Positions 32,701 through 37,582 of a stretch of DNA of 37,582 nt are shown here, piece after piece. A program made the position numbers and the translations under genes. The notes beneath the pieces are model-generated. The model ran no database searches and was not told the DNA's origin. It saw only the letters and a program-made list of their open reading frames with translations. Origin of the DNA: Draconibacterium orientale (GTDB lineage Bacteria > Bacteroidota > Bacteroidia > Bacteroidales > FEN-979); contig DYQT01000001.1 of the NCBI GenBank assembly GCA_020719165.1, forward strand, positions 45,781 to 83,362, written 5' to 3'. Position 1 is the stretch's first letter, and every line of letters starts with the position of its first letter.

Positions 32701-33219
32701 TCAATTGTTTTCTGCCAGCCTGATATTTTTCACAATTTTCACGGCTTCGTTGCCTGTAAGTTTGCCGTATGTTTGATCGCCGATCATCATAACGGGGGCA
32801 AGTGAACAGCAACCGAGGCAGGCAACCGATTCGAGGGTAAAGAGACGATCCTCAGTGGTTTCGCCATCTTTTACTTTCAGCATTTCCTCAAGTGATTCGG
32901 TAATTTCAACGGCATTCTGAACATGACATGCTGTTCCGTGACACACTTTTATAATATTCTTACCAACAGGATTGAGCCTGAACTGGGCATAAAAAGTAGC
33001 TACACCAAACATGTCGCTCAGCGGAATTCCTGTTTCCCGTGAAAGCTTATCAAAAGCAGCTTTGGAGATAAAGCCATACATTTCCTGGGCTGCCTGTAAT
33101 AGTGGGATAAGGTTCCCTTTTTTACCCTTATGTTTGGCAATTAAAGGATCTAATAGTGAAAGATCCTGAACATCGCCTATTTCACCCTTCACATTCGGTT
33201 TAATACGAGTAATGCGCAT
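32701..33219 (-). CDS. NuoE-like [2Fe-2S] subunit (HydC/HndA/StnA type)
   Basis: The 172-residue protein has the NuoE fold: an N-terminal helical part (IPLLQAAQEMYGFISKAAFDKLSRETGIPLSDMFGVATFYAQF) and a thioredoxin-like domain with the four cluster ligands in CHGTACHVQNA and ACLGCCSLAPVMMIGD. Length and motifs match the 24-kDa subunit family. In soluble bifurcating enzymes this subunit supports the NuoF-like flavoprotein. It starts 13 bases after the stop of the PEP-synthase-like gene, so the two are probably co-transcribed, and it precedes the NuoF-like gene. High confidence on family; the complex assignment rests on the neighbours. Confidence 0.9.
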   Translation of the reverse strand: MRITRIKPNVKGEIGDVQDLSLLDPLIAKHKGKKGNLIPLLQAAQEMYGFISKAAFDKLSRETGIPLSDMFGVATFYAQFRLNPVGKNIIKVCHGTACHVQNAVEITESLEEMLKVKDGETTEDRLFTLESVACLGCCSLAPVMMIGDQTYGKLTGNEAVKIVKNIRLAENN

Positions 33220-33232
33220 ATTTCAGTTTTTA

Positions 33233-36200
33233 TTATAATGATACATTCCCAATTGGTTCATTTTGCCAGGTTATGACTGATATTCGTTTTTTCCCATCCA
33301 TCCTCACTGTCAGTGGTTTGTCAAACTTAACAATCGAAAAATATTGAGTTTTCCTTATGTTTTTTTGAGCTTTTAAAACATCATAGCGGATAAAACTGTC
33401 CGATAATTCGGGTTGAATGCAAAAATAACCCACATTCATGGAGGTTACATTGTGGAAGAAATGTGACCCGGATGAGGCATCGAGAGGGAAACCTTCGAGA
33501 CTTGTTTCAACAATCACCTTTGCGTTGCTGATTTGTGGCCAAACAACAGGAATTCCGATCCAACGGTCGCGGGTACCCCAACGTCCGGGGCCGACAAGGA
33601 TATACTTTTTCCCTGCTTTGCCCATTTCGGCATTGATTTTATCAATTTCTTCGGCCATTTCGACTGTTTTCCCTTTATCGAACGTATCGGGGTCGACAAA
33701 TATCACTTCATCTATGGTGTCAACCAGACCATTGCCCATCTCCTTTTCAGAGTAGAGGAGAATATCCTGCTTTGGAATCTTGTCCATATCAATCACGAAA
33801 TCAGCCACATTTCCTATCAAAGGTTTGATCTGGAGGAGGTAAAAAGATGCTTTATAATCGTTATCCTTGTCGAGATCGATGGCAAATTCGATCTCCACCG
33901 GTGATCCGAGGGCCTCTTTCACAACATCCAGCACTACTTCAATGGTTTTGGCCATGGGAATGTAATTGTATTTCAGGATATCTGCAAAGTTGACCACCCG
34001 TGGCCCCATGTCGCGTAAACCAGCAGAGATACGGTCATTTTCAATTGAATATACAGATGCAAGATGTTTGAGGGTGCCATGCATTTCGGCATCGTAAATA
34101 TCGAGTTTACGTAACCCTGCATCCTCCCCGTCGAGCAGATTCACATCCTGTTTTTTGAGATCAACAGCATAAAAATAGACCTGAGAGCCTTTGTACTGAT
34201 CTTTGGCTGAATTTATCTCGAGATTTGGGTAAAGGGGTGAGAATCGAAAAGCTTTTTCACCTTCAACAACGTACCTGCCAAGACCCAGGGCGGCAACAGC
34301 AAAACCCTCTTCGGGTTTCATATGGGCAAAAGGATAATAGTTAAATGACTGTGCCACTCCGCTGATATGGGGATAAAAAACATCCTGGTATTGATTTCCA
34401 ACTACCTCCTGAATTACAACCGCCATTTTTTCCTGCTCAATGCGATAATTCACCGCTTCAACGTAGCCTTTGGCAACCGGTGAATAAACAGAAGCATACA
34501 CCAGTTTGATCGCGTCCATCAATTGATCGAGTCTTGTCTTGGGATCGGGATGGTTGTTTGGAATCAGGTATGTTTCGAAAATACCTGCAAAAGGTTGGTT
34601 TTGAGAATCTTCAAAAAGCCCGGAAGATCTGATGGCCAATGGTTTCGTAATATGTTTTATGATCAGTTTCAGCTTCCTGATCAACGTTTCCGTTAGCCTG
34701 CCTTCGATAAAAAGTCGTTTGATCTGATCATAATCAGGTTCATACACAGCCCTTTCCCTCAATTTATTACGGTCGAGGAAATATTCAAATTCATCGGTAC
34801 CGATGATCGATGTTTTTGGTGTCCGGATATTTATATTGGGCACATGCTGTGCGAAATCATAGTTGTAAATGAGGGTATTGGCAAAAGCGAGGCCACGGCC
34901 TTTGCCTCCGAGGGCACCTTCGGTAAGTGCTAAAATGTTGTGTTCGTCGGTGATGGATGACTCTTCAAAAGGTATTACCTTTCCAATATTCTGTTCATTT
35001 CTGAAATCCTGAATCACGTTGAAAAGATACTCACGAAGGGATGCAGGGTCTTTAAAATCGGTGACTTTGGCAGGATTAAGGATTTTAGCAACCTGAATTT
35101 CTCCCCGGGCCATGAGCCAGAGTGAAAAATGGTCTTTGCGGGCATGATATAGCAAAGACTCTTCCGGGATTGTTTTTAAAAGATCTTCAAACTCTTTGAG
35201 CGACTTGGCCACGGCGATCTGGCCACCCTCCTTATCCCGGTATATAAAATTTCCAAATCCAAGGTAGTGCGTAATGAAACTTCTGAATTCAACCAGCAGT
35301 GTTTCCGAATTTTTATTGATAAAAGATGCTTTCAGTTCGTAGGCTTTCTGTGCGTTATGTTCATCCGATGACTGTAAAACGATTGGAAGATCAAAAAGCT
35401 CTTTCCTGGTTTGTTTCACAAGACTAAAACCTGCATTGTCATTCAGTTTTCCGTCCTTTTTAAATTTAACATCCGATATCAGGCAGAGGATATTATCGCG
35501 GTATTTGTTAAATATATAAATAGCCTCTTCATAGGTGGAAGCCAGCAGGATTTTAGGGCGTGCTTTCAGGCGAAGAATGCGATAAAGCTCATCGGATGTA
35601 ACATCTTCGATGATGTTTTTTGTTTGCTCAAGCACAATGTTATACAGCATTGGCATGTACAGGGAGTAATATTTCGACGAATCTTCGACCAGCAGAATCA
35701 CCCTTACCATGCCGATGGAAGTGTCATTTTCCACATTTATCTTATCCTCAAGATAATTGATCATGGCAAAGAAAATCTTCGAGTCGCCATTCCAGACAAA
35801 GATCCGGTCGATCCATGTCAGCTTCTCAGGCTCCTCTTCATAAACGGCTATGTCGGAATTGCTGTTAAGCAATAAAAAAACAGGGATATATTGAAATTGA
35901 TCCTTGACTATTTTACTAAGCTCGAGCGGAAATTTTTTATCCGAACCAATCATAATGATAATCAGATCGTAATGCTTTGTATTGAGCTGTTCCATCACCT
36001 CTTCGGCAGTAGAGACACCCGTTATGCGGGGCATTGTGCTCAGGCTTAATGAATAGAACTCTCCAAGAACATGTTCAGAGAACCGACCCTCCTTCTCGAT
36101 GCTGTAGGCATCGTATAGGTTGGCAACGAGTAAAATCTCTTTGACTTTAAAAGGCATCAGATCATGATACAGATCGCGGTTGTAATTTGTTCGATTGAGA

Positions 36201-37126
36201 AAGGTTTGCAGCAGTTTGCGGCTGTATTTGACCGGAATTTCAGGATCCGGTTTGGATTGTCCTGAATCTTTCTGAACAGTTTTCCGGAGGATCGCTTTTC
36301 CCTTTACTGCATTCAGGTAGCCCGTTATGATATTTGCAAGGTTGACAATCAGGTGGCGTTCTTCCTCCAGAAAAGGTCCTTCGAATGATGTCTGGAAAGC
36401 TTTGAGATAGCAAATCTGAATATACCCTTGCTGGCTGTCGATGGTTTCGAATGTTTGTTTTTGCGACCACTCTGTTTCGCGGAATGCAGGAGTTTTTACT
36501 TCAATGTTTCCATATTTGATGCGGCCTACGGTATATTCGGGGTATTGCCAGGCTCGTGGCAAAATGAGACAAATCTGGTGCAAAGCCTCTTCGATGGGCT
36601 TGCCCGTTCGCAGGATTGCGGTAGTTTGGTTTATTGCTGTAAGTTCCTTTAAACGTTCGCGGGTAATGTATCTCCCTTCGCGACCCTTCACGCCATTGAG
36701 ATAACCTTCAATGAGGCTGGCCAGGGTAACCACGAGGTTGCGCTCTTCTTTTAAAAAGGGCCCCTCGTCACTTTCTTGAAATTCTTTGAGATAAAAAATG
36801 TCAATGGTTCCTTTCAGGTTATCGATGGTATCAAAAGCCTGCTCTTGTTTCCATTGGGTTTCGGTAAAACCGGAGCTGGTAAATTCCAGTTCCTCGTAAC
36901 GTATCCTCACGACCGTAAACTCGGGATACTGCCATGCTTTGGGCAAAATCCGGCATATTTCGTAAAGGGTTTCGGGGATGGATTTTCCCTCTTTGATGAT
37001 GGCTGTACTTTCATTGATAGCAGCCAATTCTTTGAGACGTTCCTGGTTGTTATAAACCAGTTGTTTCAAGTCAATCGGGTCGGCAGATCCGATTGGGACG
37101 ATATTGATGTTGTCGGTGGTTGACAT
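33233..37126 (-). CDS. PEP-synthase-like (PPDK N-terminal domain) protein with duplicated sensor and receiver-like domains
   Basis: The 1297-residue protein begins with two copies of a domain of about 120 residues (about 28-147 and 156-276), both with an RLKELxAIN helix, AWQYPE.TV strand and GPFL.EER helix; they look GAF-like. A receiver-like domain (about 327-460) lacks the phospho-acceptor Asp (IIIMIGSDK). A second receiver-like domain (about 474-615) keeps E481/D482, D552 and K605. Then comes a PPDK/PEP-synthase nucleotide-binding unit with EGALGGKGRG (736-745), AIRSSGLFED (831-840) and SQNQPFAGIFETYL. The swivelling phosphohistidine domain and the PEP/pyruvate barrel are not seen, so it is unlikely to be a true PEP synthase. 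A signalling or phosphotransfer role is suggested by the domains. It stands first in the redox run, 13 bases before the NuoE-like gene. Confidence 0.78.
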   Translation of the reverse strand: MSTTDNINIVPIGSADPIDLKQLVYNNQERLKELAAINESTAIIKEGKSIPETLYEICRILPKAWQYPEFTVVRIRYEELEFTSSGFTETQWKQEQAFDTIDNLKGTIDIFYLKEFQESDEGPFLKEERNLVVTLASLIEGYLNGVKGREGRYITRERLKELTAINQTTAILRTGKPIEEALHQICLILPRAWQYPEYTVGRIKYGNIEVKTPAFRETEWSQKQTFETIDSQQGYIQICYLKAFQTSFEGPFLEEERHLIVNLANIITGYLNAVKGKAILRKTVQKDSGQSKPDPEIPVKYSRKLLQTFLNRTNYNRDLYHDLMPFKVKEILLVANLYDAYSIEKEGRFSEHVLGEFYSLSLSTMPRITGVSTAEEVMEQLNTKHYDLIIIMIGSDKKFPLELSKIVKDQFQYIPVFLLLNSNSDIAVYEEEPEKLTWIDRIFVWNGDSKIFFAMINYLEDKINVENDTSIGMVRVILLVEDSSKYYSLYMPMLYNIVLEQTKNIIEDVTSDELYRILRLKARPKILLASTYEEAIYIFNKYRDNILCLISDVKFKKDGKLNDNAGFSLVKQTRKELFDLPIVLQSSDEHNAQKAYELKASFINKNSETLLVEFRSFITHYLGFGNFIYRDKEGGQIAVAKSLKEFEDLLKTIPEESLLYHARKDHFSLWLMARGEIQVAKILNPAKVTDFKDPASLREYLFNVIQDFRNEQNIGKVIPFEESSITDEHNILALTEGALGGKGRGLAFANTLIYNYDFAQHVPNINIRTPKTSIIGTDEFEYFLDRNKLRERAVYEPDYDQIKRLFIEGRLTETLIRKLKLIIKHITKPLAIRSSGLFEDSQNQPFAGIFETYLIPNNHPDPKTRLDQLMDAIKLVYASVYSPVAKGYVEAVNYRIEQEKMAVVIQEVVGNQYQDVFYPHISGVAQSFNYYPFAHMKPEEGFAVAALGLGRYVVEGEKAFRFSPLYPNLEINSAKDQYKGSQVYFYAVDLKKQDVNLLDGEDAGLRKLDIYDAEMHGTLKHLASVYSIENDRISAGLRDMGPRVVNFADILKYNYIPMAKTIEVVLDVVKEALGSPVEIEFAIDLDKDNDYKASFYLLQIKPLIGNVADFVIDMDKIPKQDILLYSEKEMGNGLVDTIDEVIFVDPDTFDKGKTVEMAEEIDKINAEMGKAGKKYILVGPGRWGTRDRWIGIPVVWPQISNAKVIVETSLEGFPLDASSGSHFFHNVTSMNVGYFCIQPELSDSFIRYDVLKAQKNIRKTQYFSIVKFDKPLTVRMDGKKRISVITWQNEPIGNVSL

Positions 37127-37149
37127 GAGGTAGCAGGGGATGAAGGCCT

Positions 37150-37183
37150 CAAAATTAGCACTTTCTTTTTAACTAATTACAAC
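37150..37183 (-). promoter_or_regulatory. Candidate promoter for the PEP-synthase-like/redox operon
   Basis: On the minus strand 37157-37150 reads TAATTTTG, an exact TAnnTTTG match. A GTTG at 37183-37180 lies 22 bases upstream of it, close to the usual -33 TTG/TTTG spacing in Bacteroidota. The predicted transcript would start around 37143, some 17 bases before the ATG at 37126. Confidence 0.5.
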
Positions 37184-37342
37184 CCTGAAAACGAAATATT
37201 TTCCACTTTCAAACGGAACGGCATGGACATGGTGAACAAATGAAAAACCCGTCACATCGGATGGATCAGCCAAGAAACCAGAGCAGCGCTCCACAATCAT
37301 GAATTTCAGAAGTAAAAAAGAACGCATTTCCCACATCCATCA

Positions 37343-37372
37343 ATACGTATTTTACTTATTAATCATACGTAC
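37343..37372. promoter_or_regulatory. Paired TACGTA palindromes, possible operator
   Basis: TACGTA occurs at 37344-37349 (inside the perfect palindrome ATACGTAT, 37343-37350) and again at 37366-37371. The two centres are 22 bases apart, about two helical turns. They lie 55-80 bases upstream of a TAnnTTTG element that reads toward the plus-strand gene at 37531. A dimeric regulator's site is possible. Confidence 0.3.
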
Positions 37373-37425
37373 ATTTCTTATCAATTTGAAATTTAAACCA
37401 TTATAAAAATAAATAGGAAAAATTG

Positions 37426-37433
37426 TATGTTTG
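37426..37433 (+). promoter_or_regulatory. TAnnTTTG -7 element upstream of the gene at 37531
   Basis: TATGTTTG matches TAnnTTTG exactly. It would give a leader of about 90 bases before the ATG at 37531. No good -33 TTTG is seen at the normal spacing, so this is a candidate only. Confidence 0.35.
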
Positions 37434-37530
37434 CTGTCAGAAATTTTGTTTAATATTGTGAATTATTTCACATACTAAATTATCCATCAAACCTTTCACA
37501 ACACTCAATCATTAATTTAATCAATCCACT

Positions 37531-37582
37531 ATGAACAACGACATGTTAAAAAAACTGCTCGACGAATTCATGGCCAAGGTTA
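37531..37582 (+). CDS. Start of an unidentified gene (3' partial)
   Basis: The frame opens with ATG and reads MNNDMLKKLLDEFMAKV to the window edge, 17 codons without a stop. It follows an AT-rich region with a promoter-like element, and the leader just upstream (ATTAATTTAATCAATCCACT) is A/T-rich, as usual for Bacteroidota starts. The residues suggest an amphipathic helix. Too little is present to name a family. Confidence 0.45.
   Translation, partial: MNNDMLKKLLDEFMAKV

Larger units (their letters stand above)
37127..37530. other. 404-base divergent intergenic region
   Basis: No credible gene is visible here. It lies between the minus-strand PEP-synthase-like gene and a plus-strand gene that begins at 37531. 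It is AT-rich toward the right end and holds promoter-like elements in both directions and a pair of TACGTA palindromes, listed separately. I see no tRNA or obvious structured RNA. Confidence 0.6.

Noticed and set aside
35411-35875. 154-codon plus-strand frame inside the PEP-synthase-like gene
   Set aside because: It lies antisense to the receiver-like domains and shows no family features.
33233-37126. True PEP synthase or pyruvate phosphate dikinase
   Set aside because: Only the N-terminal nucleotide-binding domain is recognisable; the phosphohistidine swivel and the PEP/pyruvate barrel are not seen.
1-37582. Mobile element or recent horizontal insertion
   Set aside because: No transposase, integrase, terminal inverted repeats, tRNA target or attachment-site duplication was seen by eye; the bracketing TPR paralogs are too diverged to serve as recent recombination repeats.

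Overview
The window looks like chromosomal DNA of an anaerobic member of the Bacteroidota, probably Bacteroidales-like. Seen directly: three proteins with C-terminal type IX secretion (T9SS) type A sorting domains, SprB-type repeats, a short protein ending in a PID-CTERM-like segment, few Shine-Dalgarno sequences before starts, and several matches to the Bacteroidota promoter element TAnnTTTG. There is no rRNA, tRNA, transposase or CRISPR array that I can see. The exact genus cannot be told from the sequence.

Region 1 (1-8678, plus strand) is a run of secreted proteins. Four consecutive large genes carry cohesin-like beta-sandwich domains, and the first and third carry a dockerin-like module. 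Genes 1, 2 and 4 have T9SS sorting domains. Gene 3 (four cohesin-like domains plus dockerin) has none. This suggests a small non-cellulosomal cohesin-dockerin assembly on the cell surface. A short proline/glycine-rich PID-CTERM-like protein and a PepSY-like periplasmic protein follow.

Region 2 (8687-26435) is devoted to surface glycans. Two paralogous GT-C/TPR membrane proteins lie at its two ends, and a longer TMTC-like GT-C/TPR protein and a YfhO-like protein run on the plus strand. Facing them is a tight nine-gene minus-strand operon (24477 to 15641): DegT-type aminotransferase, ATP-grasp ligase, two related cytosolic beta-propeller glycosidase-like proteins, GNAT acetyltransferase, methyltransferase, GtrB-type glycosyltransferase, a polytopic membrane protein and a GtrA flippase. 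My inference is that it makes an amino sugar, decorates it, flips it across the inner membrane on undecaprenyl phosphate and transfers it to a glycan.

Region 3 (26483-37126, minus strand) is redox metabolism. A PEP-synthase-like signalling protein is followed by NuoE-like, NuoF-like and a very large NuoG-like/GltD fusion subunit, then a ferritin-like protein. The subunit make-up fits a flavin-based electron-bifurcating complex. The GltD (NfnB-like) module points to an NADPH-linked transhydrogenase of the Stn type rather than to a hydrogenase or formate dehydrogenase, whose catalytic residues are missing. Heptamer (GATTTAC) tandem arrays sit just upstream of two start codons in this region.

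The last 0.45 kb holds a non-coding stretch with promoter-like elements in both directions, a paired TACGTA palindrome, and the first 17 codons of a plus-strand gene that runs out of the window.
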